Notes: generated by a model from the sequence alone, not told the origin. A DNA stretch of 64,000 bases from Pseudomonadales bacterium (GCA_024234615.1 JACKNY010000001.1:1888501-1952500), one strand, 5' to 3'. Shown: positions 25,482-35,991, counted from the first letter of the stretch. Translations and numbers: made by a program.

Positions 25482-25660
25482 TAGACTGGATTAATGGGAG
25501 CGTCCGTATCACTGAAAAGTGGTGGCATTATACTCGCCAACATACGCGCTTCAAGTGGTGGGTTCAAGATATTTTCGATCTAAACTGATAGCCAAGCGAC
25601 GAACTCAAGGTTAAAGCCGGTTAATAACGGATAGGTTACAGGTTTCGTTGCGGAATCAAG

Positions 25661-26380
25661 TTACTCATCCTCCAGGTCATCGGAAGTAAAATCATCCTCC
25701 AGATCACCATCGGCAATAAGAAATTTACGGCGCTGTAGATAAGCGTCACGAATAAATAAGTATTTATCCCCTTGAACAAAATCTTCTACCGATAGCAAGT
25801 CGGATCGCGTATCTACTAGATCAACCCCATAAACACTATTGCGGGTCGGCACATGATCGATATAACGCTGTGGCAGACTATAGGCATCAGGTATACGGCC
25901 GATCGCGTCTCGCAACGTGCTTGGCCCTAACAATGGCAACACAATATAAGGCCCGGCGCCAACCTTCCATTTGCCAAAAGTCTGCCCAAAGTCCTCTTCA
26001 TTTTTCTCCAATCCCATTGAGGTCGCTACATCAAAGATGCCCGCAACGCCAACCGTTGAATTGACAAGGAAGCGCCCCGCATCGGTAGAGGCTTCCCCAA
26101 ATTTCCCTTGTAGCGTGTCGTTTATAAAGATACCCACTTCCTGTAGGTTGTCGAACACATTACTAATATGGTCATCAATAAATTTCGGCGTCAACCAATC
26201 ATATGTCTTTGCAATCGGTTTAAATAAGTATTTATCGACAAACTCATTAAAGGAGAAAACACCACGATTAAATCCTTCCCAGGGGTCCTCATCACTAGCA
26301 AAGACCAGAGTGCCATTAAAAATGAGCAACACGACTAAAAATTGTCGTACTAATCTCTTGAACATTTTTATTAAATTCAT
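25661..26380 (-). CDS. mlaA: MlaA/VacJ outer-membrane lipid asymmetry protein (no lipobox)
   Basis: The 239-residue protein has the MlaA signature: DPWEGFNRGVFSFNEFVDKY, then GRFLVNSTVGVAGIFDVAT, GQTFGKWKVGAGPYIVLPLL and GPSTLRDAIG. MlaA removes mislocalised phospholipids from the outer leaflet of the outer membrane and passes them to MlaC. The signal peptide (FLVVLLIFNGTLVFAS) has no lipobox cysteine and the whole protein appears to lack cysteine, so unlike E. coli MlaA it is not a lipoprotein. The C-terminal tail is very acidic (DGDLEDDFTSDDLEDE), also seen in some relatives. Position next to rssB matches Pseudomonas. Confidence 0.92.
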   Translation of the reverse strand: MNLIKMFKRLVRQFLVVLLIFNGTLVFASDEDPWEGFNRGVFSFNEFVDKYLFKPIAKTYDWLTPKFIDDHISNVFDNLQEVGIFINDTLQGKFGEASTDAGRFLVNSTVGVAGIFDVATSMGLEKNEEDFGQTFGKWKVGAGPYIVLPLLGPSTLRDAIGRIPDAYSLPQRYIDHVPTRNSVYGVDLVDTRSDLLSVEDFVQGDKYLFIRDAYLQRRKFLIADGDLEDDFTSDDLEDE

Positions 26381-26538
26381 CTGGGTTCTCGCTATTCCAT
26401 ATCAATGAAGCTCAAATTCCATACGCTTTTTTGGTTGGCTTCCTAGTTAAAAGGATGGCGCATATTTTACCTATTTAGCTCTAGCACACCAGTGATTCTT
26501 TTTGAAGAATCGCTATTAAGGCAGACCTGGTGGCTCTT

Positions 26539-29500
26539 TTAGAGACACGCCATGTATTTTTCCAGTCTTTTCCTCGATACAGGTTCGTTGGTACCTAGTT
26601 TCTGAGCATAGAGTGAGACCCGGTATTCTTCAAGCATCCAACGAAAATCTTCAACCTTCCCGCTGATTACACCACTTTCAGATGCCTTTTGTTTGAGTTC
26701 ATCATAGCCTTGCCAAAGCTGAATAAATTCAGCACACCAACTCTTTTCCTTATCCAACTGGTTTTGAATTTTATCCAACCGCATGGTGATTGCCTGTAAA
26801 TAACGCGGGTACTGAGTTAACCGACACCAGGGCACGCTAGCGATAAACCCATCAAAGACCAAATGCTGCAGCTGAGCTTTGATATCCGAGTAAACAAACA
26901 ACCAAGGTGGTGGCACTTTGCCGTTGATTATTTTTGCAAGCTGCTGATAGTGAATTAAAATTTTCTCTATCAATACCGCTATTTCTGTGCCAACCGAAAT
27001 CAGCTCACGCTTATTCTCCGTTATTAAACGAGAAAAACATTCTGCCGTTTGTGGCAACTTATCGGCGGCCAAGAACACTCGCTGATAAATGGCCCTGATC
27101 AAATCATCCATCAACTGTTCGTAACTGCCCAATGTCGCGTAACAAAGTGCTATTTGTTTGAGACCGGGCAAGTTTTTTTTGAGGTATTTAACCTCTTGAG
27201 CTGTATTCAAAATTAACAGTCGCAATACCGCCTGTCGACTAATATTTTCCGCCTTCTCCCTGGTATCTATCAATTGCAGTGATACGCTGTCACCTTCATC
27301 TCGGAGCGCCGAATAGGCCTTGATGGCCATTCCCGCTTGTCGAATTTCCACTTCCTGGTTGATGCGCCCAAAATCCCACTCAGTTATGCCTTTGCGCTCA
27401 TAGGCTGAGCGATTGAGACTTTGCAGGCTTTCTTTAACCTGACGTTTAAATTGATTACGCAACTGCTGAAGATCACGCCCCTGCCCTATCTCAACACCCG
27501 CCTCATCAACGATACAGATACGCATTTTGTAAAAGTCCTCCAGGCGGCCGATGTCCCAACTTTGCGCTGGGATATCAACGCCGGATACACGTTTTAACGC
27601 ATAAGCAAGTGCTTGAGTCAGCGGCTTGTCATCAACCTCCATCTCCCTGAGTGCCCGATCCACATAGTCTGGCACCGGCACAAAATTCTTTCGCAGCGCC
27701 TTAGGTAAAGCCTTGACTAAGGCAATACATTTATCACGCAACATACCGGGCACCAACCACTCTAAACGGTTTCCCGGTAGTTGGTTTATCAACCCCAGCG
27801 GAACATTCAGGCTAACTCCATCTTCAGCGCTGCCCGGTTGGAAGCAGTAAGTCAGCGCCAACCGCAGATTTTGCCAAACAAAACTGTTTGGAAACTGCTC
27901 TTCATTTATTTCCGCCGCACTATGTTGCATTAAGTATTCGCGTGTTATCAGTAACGAATCTTGCGCTTGTTTATCCGCTTTTTTTATCCAGCTTTCCAAC
28001 TGGCGTCCTGAGCAAATATTTTCTGGCAGACGCTCGTTGTAAAAATCAAAAATTGTCTGCTCATCCACAAGAATATCCCGACGACGCGACTTGTCTTCCA
28101 GCGTCGCAACCTCTTCTAATAGCTTTTGGTTTTGGCGATAAAAGTAGGCTCGCGTTTGCAGTTGTCCTTCGACTAAGGCTGACATGATAAATATTTCACG
28201 CGCCAGCTTAGCTTCAATTTGACCAAAATCTACGCTTCGCCGTGCCACGATAATCAGCCCGTACAAGGAAACCTGCTCATAGGCAATGACCTGCGCTCGT
28301 TTCTTTTCCCAATGGGGTTCAGAATGGGATTTTTTTATCAAATGGCGCGCCTCTGGCTCAATCCATTCGGGTTCAATCTTGGCGATGGCGCGAGCATACA
28401 GTTTGGTCGTCTCCACCAATTCAGCCGCCATCACCCACTTAGGCGATCGCTTAAACAGCCCTGAACCCGGAAATAAATAAAACGTCCGGTTGCGTGCACC
28501 TTTGTATTCTTTGTTTTCCTGCTTTTCTCCGATATGGCTCAGCAACCCTGACAACAGGGCTTTATGAATAGCCGCATAGTCAGCCGCCTGCTGATTCTGT
28601 TTGAGCCCCATGTCGCGGCACACCAGCACTAACTGGCGATGCACATCACGCCACTCTCTGATACGCAAATAAGAAAGGAACTGAGTGCGACAGTATTTTT
28701 TAAACTGGTTTTCGGAGAGCGCCTGACGCTGCGATTCGATGCTATCCCAGAGATTAACAAAAGCAATAAAATCAGAGTTCTCGTCCTGATAAGCCCGATG
28801 TTTTTCATCAGCAGCCTGCTGTTTATCTAATGGCCGTTCCCGTGGCTCCTGAATAGTCAGCGCCGCGGCAATAACTGAAACTTCCTTTAGACTGCCTCGC
28901 TTCGCCGCCGCCAATACCATTCTGCCAATCCGCGGATCCACTGGAAAACGCGCTATTTGTTTACCGACGGCAGTGATGCGTTGTTGATCATTGACCGCAC
29001 CCAACTCCCTGAGCAACTCAAACCCATCGCGAATGGCGCGGCTATCGGGCGGATCAATAAAGGGAAATTGCTCAATCTCGCCTAATCTGAGATTGAGCAT
29101 TTGCAAAATGACAGAAGCTAAATTGGTACGTAAAATTTCGGCATCAGTAAATTCAGGGCGATTGTTAAAATCCTCCTCACTATAAAGCCGAATGCAGAGG
29201 CCATCGGCAATCCGCCCACAACGCCCCATACGCTGATTAGCACTGGCCTGCGACACCGGTTCAATAGGTAAACGTTGGACTTTAGAACGCGCACTGTAGC
29301 GGCTGATTCGCGCATACCCAGGATCAATCACATACCCAATACCAGGCACCGTGATAGAGGTTTCGGCCACATTAGTAGCCAACACAATACGTTGTCCGGA
29401 ATGCGGCTGGAACACCCGGTTCTGCTCGGAATTACTCAAACGGGCATAGAGCGGTAAAATGTCAGTATGACGATAATTCTGGGACTTCAGCGCATGAGCG

Positions 29501-30417
29501 ATATCTCTGATCTCGCGCTCGCCTGGCAAAAAAATCAAAACATCATTAGCCGCTGGTCTCCGGGGAAGACTACGAATAGTCTCAACTGCTTGGATGATAG
29601 CTGAATTAAGATCTTCATCACCGGAATTTTCTTGTTCAGCGGGTGGCTGATAAATCAACTCAACGGGATAGGTTCTACCCGAAACTTCTATGATCGGCGC
29701 ATTATTAAAGTGCTTGGAGAACCGCTCTAGATCAATTGTCGCGGAAGTAATAATAACTTTAAGATCAGGGCGTTTAGGGAGTATGCGTTTAATATAACCT
29801 AGCAAAAAATCGATATTCAAGCTACGTTCATGGGCCTCGTCGATTATCAGCGTGTCGTAACGATTCAGATAAGGATCATTCTGCGTTTCCGCTAACAATA
29901 TCCCATCGGTCATAAGCTTAATGTGGCTTTGCTCACTGACTTGGTCCGTAAAGCGCACCTGATAGCCAACCTGCTGTCCTACCGTCACTTTTAACTCTTC
30001 GGCGATTCGGTTTGCTACCGTGCGCGCCGCCAGACGGCGTGGCTGGGTATGGCCGATCATACCGTATACACCGCGTCCCAAGGCAAGGCAGACTTTGGGT
30101 AGTTGCGTGGTTTTGCCAGAACCGGTTTCACCCGCAATCACGACTACCTGATGTTTTTTTATCGCATCAGCAATTTCCTGCCGTTTTTGTGAAATAGGTA
30201 GCTCTTCGGGGAAACTAACCAGCGGTAGCGCTGCACGACGCTGTCTCGTTTTTTCACAGGAGCTATCAATCTGAGCCTTTAAGACCGCTATTAGCTCAGC
30301 GAATCTTAACTTATTGCGATCGGCAAGAAGACGCGCTAGTTTCGTCCTAAAACGATGGCGATCAAGCAACAGACTCTCAGCAATCTGCTGATTAATTTTT
30401 TGTTCCAAATTATTCAT
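26539..30417 (-). CDS. hrpA: ATP-dependent RNA helicase HrpA
   Basis: The 1292-residue DEAH-box helicase is full length for HrpA. Walker A GETGSGKTTQLPK starts at residue 96, GHTQPRRLAARTV is motif Ia, DEAHERSLNID is at 193-203, TSATIDLERFS is motif III and SANQRMGRCGRIADGLCIRL is motif VI. The long C-terminal part (about residues 640-1292) is the HrpA-specific DUF3418 region. In E. coli HrpA acts on mRNA and rescues stalled ribosomes. It is a single gene; an imperfect 10-bp hairpin at 26491-26514 lies just downstream but lacks a T-tract. Confidence 0.95.
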   Translation of the reverse strand: MNNLEQKINQQIAESLLLDRHRFRTKLARLLADRNKLRFAELIAVLKAQIDSSCEKTRQRRAALPLVSFPEELPISQKRQEIADAIKKHQVVVIAGETGSGKTTQLPKVCLALGRGVYGMIGHTQPRRLAARTVANRIAEELKVTVGQQVGYQVRFTDQVSEQSHIKLMTDGILLAETQNDPYLNRYDTLIIDEAHERSLNIDFLLGYIKRILPKRPDLKVIITSATIDLERFSKHFNNAPIIEVSGRTYPVELIYQPPAEQENSGDEDLNSAIIQAVETIRSLPRRPAANDVLIFLPGEREIRDIAHALKSQNYRHTDILPLYARLSNSEQNRVFQPHSGQRIVLATNVAETSITVPGIGYVIDPGYARISRYSARSKVQRLPIEPVSQASANQRMGRCGRIADGLCIRLYSEEDFNNRPEFTDAEILRTNLASVILQMLNLRLGEIEQFPFIDPPDSRAIRDGFELLRELGAVNDQQRITAVGKQIARFPVDPRIGRMVLAAAKRGSLKEVSVIAAALTIQEPRERPLDKQQAADEKHRAYQDENSDFIAFVNLWDSIESQRQALSENQFKKYCRTQFLSYLRIREWRDVHRQLVLVCRDMGLKQNQQAADYAAIHKALLSGLLSHIGEKQENKEYKGARNRTFYLFPGSGLFKRSPKWVMAAELVETTKLYARAIAKIEPEWIEPEARHLIKKSHSEPHWEKKRAQVIAYEQVSLYGLIIVARRSVDFGQIEAKLAREIFIMSALVEGQLQTRAYFYRQNQKLLEEVATLEDKSRRRDILVDEQTIFDFYNERLPENICSGRQLESWIKKADKQAQDSLLITREYLMQHSAAEINEEQFPNSFVWQNLRLALTYCFQPGSAEDGVSLNVPLGLINQLPGNRLEWLVPGMLRDKCIALVKALPKALRKNFVPVPDYVDRALREMEVDDKPLTQALAYALKRVSGVDIPAQSWDIGRLEDFYKMRICIVDEAGVEIGQGRDLQQLRNQFKRQVKESLQSLNRSAYERKGITEWDFGRINQEVEIRQAGMAIKAYSALRDEGDSVSLQLIDTREKAENISRQAVLRLLILNTAQEVKYLKKNLPGLKQIALCYATLGSYEQLMDDLIRAIYQRVFLAADKLPQTAECFSRLITENKRELISVGTEIAVLIEKILIHYQQLAKIINGKVPPPWLFVYSDIKAQLQHLVFDGFIASVPWCRLTQYPRYLQAITMRLDKIQNQLDKEKSWCAEFIQLWQGYDELKQKASESGVISGKVEDFRWMLEEYRVSLYAQKLGTNEPVSRKRLEKYMACL

Positions 30418-30585
30418 TAAAATAAAATTACGAAAATCATTCTGTGCAGTGGTTGTTTAAGGAATAAAAGGCCATCAGCGGGCAAACCCGAAAATAACCC
30501 CGAATTTTTCTCAAATCACTAACATCACCATTTAAAATTAAATACACTAGTCTCACTTTTTGACCGTTCAGGACTCAACGCAACT

Positions 30586-31059
30586 ATGCCCTATCTCGAA
30601 AACATTCCTTTTGATGAATTGAATATTGGCGATAAAGCCAGCACAGAACGTACCCTGATCGAAAAAGACTTAGTTCTATTTGCCGCCGTGTCTGGCGATG
30701 TTAACCCCATCCACCTGGATGCGGATTATGCTTCGAAAACCAGCTTTAAACAACGTATCGCCCACGGTGCCTGGTCAGCCTCCTTGATTTCTGCAACTCT
30801 GGCCACGGTAATGCCTGGGCCCGGCACTGTTTACCTAAGCCAGTCACTGAAATATTTACGTCCGGTGATCATCGGGGATTCCCTCAAAATAGAAGTAGAA
30901 GTAGCCAGTAAAAACGAAAAAACCAAGCGTGTGGAATTCAAATGCCAAGTAACTAATCAGGATGGCAAAACTGTGACTCGCGGTACGGCAGAAGTCTTAG
31001 CACCAACAGAAAAAGTGCGTGTTAAGCGTCCCGAAATTCCAGAAATCAAGATTAACTAA
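30586..31059 (+). CDS. phaJ: MaoC-like (R)-specific enoyl-CoA hydratase
   Basis: The 157-residue hot-dog protein has the R-hydratase motif FAAVSGDVNPIHLD with catalytic Asp38 and His43, followed by RIAHGAWSASLISATLATVM. It hydrates trans-2-enoyl-CoA to (R)-3-hydroxyacyl-CoA. PhaJ supplies such monomers for polyhydroxyalkanoate, but no pha synthase is nearby, so the symbol reflects family only. The charged C-terminal tail (EKVRVKRPEIPEIKIN) is slightly longer than in minimal PhaJ. It stands 30 bases before the first YejA-like gene and may share its transcript. Confidence 0.8.
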   Translation: MPYLENIPFDELNIGDKASTERTLIEKDLVLFAAVSGDVNPIHLDADYASKTSFKQRIAHGAWSASLISATLATVMPGPGTVYLSQSLKYLRPVIIGDSLKIEVEVASKNEKTKRVEFKCQVTNQDGKTVTRGTAEVLAPTEKVRVKRPEIPEIKIN

Positions 31060-31089
31060 CGTAGCGACAAAGCCGCAAATCATATCTAC

Positions 31090-32967
31090 ATGTCATTAAT
31101 AGCTTTCACAACTTGGCTTAGCGTTCGACACAAGTTGAACTTGCCGTTCTATAGCCTTTGCGCTTTGTTTTTTGTGGCATGTCACAGCGGGGCGGATACA
31201 ACCATTGCCCACGCCATCGCACTCTATGGTGAACCCAAATACCCCAATGGCTTTTACCATTTCGATTACGTAAACCCCGACGCACCCAAAGGCGGTGAGG
31301 TTGTTCTCATGGGGCATGGCAGCTTCGATACGTTAAATCCATACACCCTGAAGGGCATCAGCCCTTTTAATACGCGTGGGCTTTATCTCTACGGCATCTC
31401 TGAGCTAAATGAGCCATTAATGGTAGGGTCGGCCAATTATGCACCTTCTGGCGATGAACCCCAGACCGCTTACGCGCTGGTCGCTGAGTCTATCGAATAT
31501 CCAGAGGATCGTCGCTGGGCCATTTTTACCATCAATCCACAAGCTCGCTTCCACGATGGCAGCCCAATCACCGCCGCTGATGTTGAGTTCTCCTTTCACA
31601 CCCTGGTGGAGCATGGAAATCCCAGCTACCAGCAAAAGTACGCCAATGTGGCGCAAGTTGAGCGTCTGGATGAACATCGAGTAAAGTTTACTTTCTCCGG
31701 TGAAGATACTCGTGCGATGCCATTAAGAGCGGCAGAGCTTCCCGTTATGTCCAAAAAGTTCTGGGAAAGCCGGGATTTCACTAAAACGCTGATGGAACCA
31801 CCACTCGGCAGTGGCCCCTACCGTATCAAAAGCTTTGAAGCCGGCCGCTATATCAACTTCGAGCGGGTCAAAGACTATTGGGGGAAAGACTTACCCGTTA
31901 ACCGAGGCCGCTATAATTTTGACGAAGTAAAGTATGATTTTTATCGTGATATGGAGGTCGGATTTGAAGGCTTCAAAAGTCATGAATTTGATCTATTCCT
32001 AGAATACACCGCAAAAAACTGGGCAACTGCTTATGACTTTCCTGCCATTCACCGCGGTGAGGTGACCAAAGCCAAAATAGATCACCATGAAGCATACGGC
32101 TACCAAGCTTATTTTATCAATACTCGCCGATCTCAGTTTCAGGATGTAAAAGTTCGTGAAGCAATTGGTTTGCTAATGGACTATGAATGGCTCAACCGTT
32201 CGCTGTTTTATTCTGCCTACCAGCGCAACAATAGCTATTTCCCTAATACGGAGCTTGCTTCCTCAGGCTTGCCGAGCGCAGAGGAACTAGCACTACTGAC
32301 GCCCTATCGGGAGCAACTGCCGCCAGAACTTTTTAACCAGGCATTTGCACCGCCGAATACTGACCCACCAAACTCCTTTCGACACAATCGACGCAAAGCC
32401 ATGCTGCTGTTTAAGCAAGCCGGCTGGATTATCAATCAGGGAAAACTCAGGCATCGAGAAACCGGCAAGACATTGACAATTGAGATAGTACACGACAACG
32501 TCAAAGCCCAAAATTTAATCCTCCCCTACATTAAAAATCTAAAGCAAGCGGGCATTGATGCTAACTTACGACTGGTTGACTATACTCAATATAAATCTCT
32601 GGTTGACCGTTTTGACTTCGATATGATCATGGAGGTCTTACCGCAAAGTCTTTCCCCCAGTTATGAATTATTAGGCTACTTTCATTCCGATCAGGTGCAG
32701 ACAATAGGTGCAAGAAATTATTGCGGTGTTAACAGCCCTGTCGTTGACGCGTTATTGAAAAAAGTAGTACAGGCGGCTTCTCGCAAAGAATTAGTGACTG
32801 CCGTTAGAGCCTTGGATAGGGTACTATTGTGGTCCCATTATAGCGTCCCTCAATGGTTCGCTGGTTATCGCCGTATCGCCTATTGGAACAAATTTGGAAT
32901 GCCTGAGGTCACACCTCCATACACTTTTAACTTTAGGGACTGGTGGGTTGAGACCCGCCTTGAATAA
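31090..32967 (+). CDS. yejA: peptide ABC transporter substrate-binding protein, first YejA paralog
   Basis: A 625-residue solute-binding protein (SBP_bac_5). The signal segment is FYSLCALFFVACHSGADT; Cys at the end of the hydrophobic stretch could be lipidated, but the lipobox (FVAC) is poor. Mature motifs include YVNPDAPKGGEVVLM, LGSGPYRIKSFEAGRYI, NRGRYNFDEVKYDFYRD and ALDRVLLWSHYSVPQW, all characteristic of YejA (oligopeptide and microcin C binding). It is followed by a second gene of the same family and then by both permeases and the ATPase. No strong ribosome site is visible at the ATG. Confidence 0.87.
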   Translation: MSLIAFTTWLSVRHKLNLPFYSLCALFFVACHSGADTTIAHAIALYGEPKYPNGFYHFDYVNPDAPKGGEVVLMGHGSFDTLNPYTLKGISPFNTRGLYLYGISELNEPLMVGSANYAPSGDEPQTAYALVAESIEYPEDRRWAIFTINPQARFHDGSPITAADVEFSFHTLVEHGNPSYQQKYANVAQVERLDEHRVKFTFSGEDTRAMPLRAAELPVMSKKFWESRDFTKTLMEPPLGSGPYRIKSFEAGRYINFERVKDYWGKDLPVNRGRYNFDEVKYDFYRDMEVGFEGFKSHEFDLFLEYTAKNWATAYDFPAIHRGEVTKAKIDHHEAYGYQAYFINTRRSQFQDVKVREAIGLLMDYEWLNRSLFYSAYQRNNSYFPNTELASSGLPSAEELALLTPYREQLPPELFNQAFAPPNTDPPNSFRHNRRKAMLLFKQAGWIINQGKLRHRETGKTLTIEIVHDNVKAQNLILPYIKNLKQAGIDANLRLVDYTQYKSLVDRFDFDMIMEVLPQSLSPSYELLGYFHSDQVQTIGARNYCGVNSPVVDALLKKVVQAASRKELVTAVRALDRVLLWSHYSVPQWFAGYRRIAYWNKFGMPEVTPPYTFNFRDWWVETRLE

Positions 32968-33033
32968 GGCCTCGAAAGAAGGCCTGGCCGCAAATTAAAT
33001 CAGAAATAGATTTTTCGCACTGGAATTGAGTAG

Positions 33034-34860
33034 ATGACTGAAACGCACTTAACAAAACACATCATCCACCTGACACTTGTCTTTTTTGCTTTCATCTCCA
33101 GCCTAACCAACGCCGAAATCATACCCAAAACACATGCGATTGCGATGCATGGCAGCGCTAAATACAGTGCTGAATTTAAACATTTCGACTACGTCAACCC
33201 TGCGGCTCCTAAGGGCGGCGAGTTAAGACTACCGGTCGTCAGCGGTTCCGGCTTCGATAGTCTTAATCCCTTTATTATCAAAGGCGTACCCGCAGCGGGC
33301 ATGACCTATCTACGGCAGAGCTATCTCTACGATTCACTAGGCGTGCATGCTGATGACGAGCCTTTTTCAATCTATGGACTGATCGCAGAATCGATGGAAA
33401 TTCCCGACGACCGCTCTTTCATCACTTTCAACCTGCATCCTCAAGCCCGCTTTCAAGATGGGCGGCCTATAACAGCAGAAGATGTCATCTATACCTTCGA
33501 ACTATTAACACAGCAGGGCCACCCCCTCTTCTCCAACTACTATAAGGATGTCGCCAAAGTTGAAGCGCTGAACTCGCATAGCGTCAAATTCTCCTTCAGT
33601 ACCAACAAAAATAAAGAATTACCTTTAATTCTTGCGGAAATGCCGGTGTTACCTAAACACTTTTGGCAACAGCGTGATTTCAGCAAAACTTCATTAGAAA
33701 TACCTCTGGGCAGCGGTCCTTATCACATCGAATCAATCGACCCAGGTCGCTCCATTATCTATGGTCGCAACCCGGATTATTGGGCCAAGGATCTACCCGT
33801 AAACAAAGGCCGTTATAATTTTGATCGTATTAAATTTGATTATTATCGCGACGAGAACGTCGCCATCGAAGCACTCAAGTCGGGTGAGTATGATTTACGC
33901 GCTGAGAACTCAGCAAAGAACTGGGCCTCTGCCTACACCGGCCCTCAGTTCGACAGCGGTCAGCTCATTAAAGTCGAATTACCTGACCATAACCCCACTG
34001 GTATGCAGGCCTTTACCTATAATACCCGCCGCTCTATTTTTAAAGACCCTAAGGTACGCGAAGCCTTGGCGTACGCCTTCGACTTTGAATGGACCAACCA
34101 GAATATCTTTTATGGCGCCTATACTCGCACCCATAGTTATTTTTCCAACTCCGAATTAGCCGCAACAGAACTGCCAAGCCCCGCAGAACTGGCGATTCTC
34201 GAACCCTATAAAGCACAGTTGCCGCCGGAAGTTTTTACCACCCTCTATCAACCACCGACCACCAAGGGTGATGGCAATATTCGTAGTAATATCCGTCATG
34301 CACTGAACCTTCTCAAGCAGGCTGGCTGGCAAATTAAGAACAATAAACTCACGCATCTAAAAACAGGCCAGGAAATGGCTTTTGAAATTTTACTGGTCAG
34401 CCCAACATTTGAACGCGTGGTGCTACCCTTTAAGAAAAACCTTGCTCGACTCGGAATTGATATGACCGTAAGTACTATCGATCCGCAACAATACATCAAC
34501 CGAATCAATGAGTTTAATTTCGATATGGTTGTATCCGTCTTTGGCCAGTCCAACTCGCCCGGCAATGAACAAAGAGATTATTGGAACTCGACGGAGGCAG
34601 ATCGTCCCGGCAGTAGAAACATCATAGGCATTAAAGATCCGGTGGTGGATGCGCTCATCGAACAGATCATTAGCGCACCGGACCGGGAAGCTTTAGTCGC
34701 CCGGACCCGCGCTCTGGATCGTGTACTGCTCTGGGGTCATTATGTGATACCGCAATTCCACAATCGCAGCTACCGCATAGCCTATTGGAATAAATTTGAG
34801 CGGCCACAAATCATGCCAAAATATAGCTTGGGCATAGACACCTGGTGGGCGAAACCATAA
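33034..34860 (+). CDS. yejA: peptide ABC transporter substrate-binding protein, second YejA paralog
   Basis: A 608-residue paralog of the preceding gene, sharing YVNPAAPKGGEL, LGSGPYHIESIDPGRSI, VNKGRYNFDRIKFDYYRD and ALDRVLLWGHYVIPQFHN. It has a conventional signal peptide ending SSLTNA with no lipobox cysteine, so it should be soluble in the periplasm. The two copies differ through much of the central peptide-contacting region, which suggests an old duplication with different peptide ranges. It lies 66 bases after the first copy and 33 bases before yejB. Confidence 0.87.
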   Translation: MTETHLTKHIIHLTLVFFAFISSLTNAEIIPKTHAIAMHGSAKYSAEFKHFDYVNPAAPKGGELRLPVVSGSGFDSLNPFIIKGVPAAGMTYLRQSYLYDSLGVHADDEPFSIYGLIAESMEIPDDRSFITFNLHPQARFQDGRPITAEDVIYTFELLTQQGHPLFSNYYKDVAKVEALNSHSVKFSFSTNKNKELPLILAEMPVLPKHFWQQRDFSKTSLEIPLGSGPYHIESIDPGRSIIYGRNPDYWAKDLPVNKGRYNFDRIKFDYYRDENVAIEALKSGEYDLRAENSAKNWASAYTGPQFDSGQLIKVELPDHNPTGMQAFTYNTRRSIFKDPKVREALAYAFDFEWTNQNIFYGAYTRTHSYFSNSELAATELPSPAELAILEPYKAQLPPEVFTTLYQPPTTKGDGNIRSNIRHALNLLKQAGWQIKNNKLTHLKTGQEMAFEILLVSPTFERVVLPFKKNLARLGIDMTVSTIDPQQYINRINEFNFDMVVSVFGQSNSPGNEQRDYWNSTEADRPGSRNIIGIKDPVVDALIEQIISAPDREALVARTRALDRVLLWGHYVIPQFHNRSYRIAYWNKFERPQIMPKYSLGIDTWWAKP

Positions 34861-34893
34861 AAACTTTAACGCACGCACTCAATAGCTAGCCGA

Positions 34894-35991
34894 ATGTCTG
34901 CCTATATCATTCGCCGACTCCTGCTCATGGTTCCGACTTTATTTGGGATCATGCTGATCAACTTCGCCATCGTACAAATTGCGCCGGGTGGCCCGGTTGA
35001 GCAAACCCTCTTGAAAATACAGGGGTTAGATCATGGTGGTGCCAGCTCCCGCATTGGAGGCACTAGCTCAAGCGAAGTACGCGGGGCCTTCAGTAGTCAG
35101 CAAAACTCAAAATACCGGGGAGCGCAGGGCCTGGACCCCGAATTAATTGCCAAGATCGAACGCCTCTATGGCTTTGATAAGCCCGCACACGAACGCTTTT
35201 GGCTGATGATAAAAAACTACGCAACCTTTAATTTTGGTGATAGTTTTTATCGCGATGCCAAAGTAACCGATCTGATTCTGGAAAAAATGCCCGTATCCAT
35301 TTCACTAGGACTCTGGAGTACACTATTAATCTACTTAATCTCAATTCCGCTGGGCATTAAAAAAGCCATTCGCCACGGCTCCAGGTTTGACCTTTGGACC
35401 AGTACTTTTGTCATTGTCGGCTACGCCATTCCCGGTTTTTTGTTTGCTATCTTCCTGATCGTGTTTTTCGCCGGAGGCAGTTATTTCGATTGGTTTCCCT
35501 TGCGCGGCCTTACCTCTCCCAATTGGGAGGAGTTGAGTCTGCTGGGTAAAATCACCGATTACTTCTGGCATTTGGTGTTACCCATCACAGCCATGGCAAT
35601 CGGCGGCTTCGCCACGCTGACCATGCTCACCAAAAACTCCTTTTTAGATGAAATCAACAAACAGTATGTAATGACTGCCCGTGCCAAGGGATTAGCTGAA
35701 AACAAAGTGCTCTACGGCCATGTATTTCGCAACGCCATGCTGATTATTATCGCCGGATTTCCTGGCCTGTTGATCGAAATATTCTTTGCCGGCTCATTAT
35801 TGATTGAGGTTATCTTTTCTTTAGACGGGTTGGGATTACTCAGCTTTGAAGCTGTTCTTAACCGTGATTACCCGGTATTTTTCGGTACTCTTTTTATCTT
35901 TACCCTGTTGGGTATGTTGATCAAGCTGGTGAGCGATCTCACCTATAGTCTGGTTGATCCTCGTATTGATTTTGAGAGTCGTGAAGCGTGA
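34894..35991 (+). CDS. yejB: peptide ABC transporter permease YejB
   Basis: The 365-residue inner-membrane subunit begins MSAYIIRRLLLMVPTLFGIM and NFAIVQIAPGGPVEQ, as in E. coli YejB. The first periplasmic loop contains the low-complexity insert before NSKYRGAQGLDPEL that is usual for YejB and absent from DppB. The C-terminal cytoplasmic EAA-type loop reads YVMTARAKGLAENKVLYGHV. It overlaps yejE by 4 bases (ATGA). Confidence 0.93.
   Translation: MSAYIIRRLLLMVPTLFGIMLINFAIVQIAPGGPVEQTLLKIQGLDHGGASSRIGGTSSSEVRGAFSSQQNSKYRGAQGLDPELIAKIERLYGFDKPAHERFWLMIKNYATFNFGDSFYRDAKVTDLILEKMPVSISLGLWSTLLIYLISIPLGIKKAIRHGSRFDLWTSTFVIVGYAIPGFLFAIFLIVFFAGGSYFDWFPLRGLTSPNWEELSLLGKITDYFWHLVLPITAMAIGGFATLTMLTKNSFLDEINKQYVMTARAKGLAENKVLYGHVFRNAMLIIIAGFPGLLIEIFFAGSLLIEVIFSLDGLGLLSFEAVLNRDYPVFFGTLFIFTLLGMLIKLVSDLTYSLVDPRIDFESREA

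Noticed and set aside
26491..26514. Hairpin after hrpA as intrinsic terminator
   Set aside because: A 10-bp stem with one wobble exists but there is no T-run on the minus strand.
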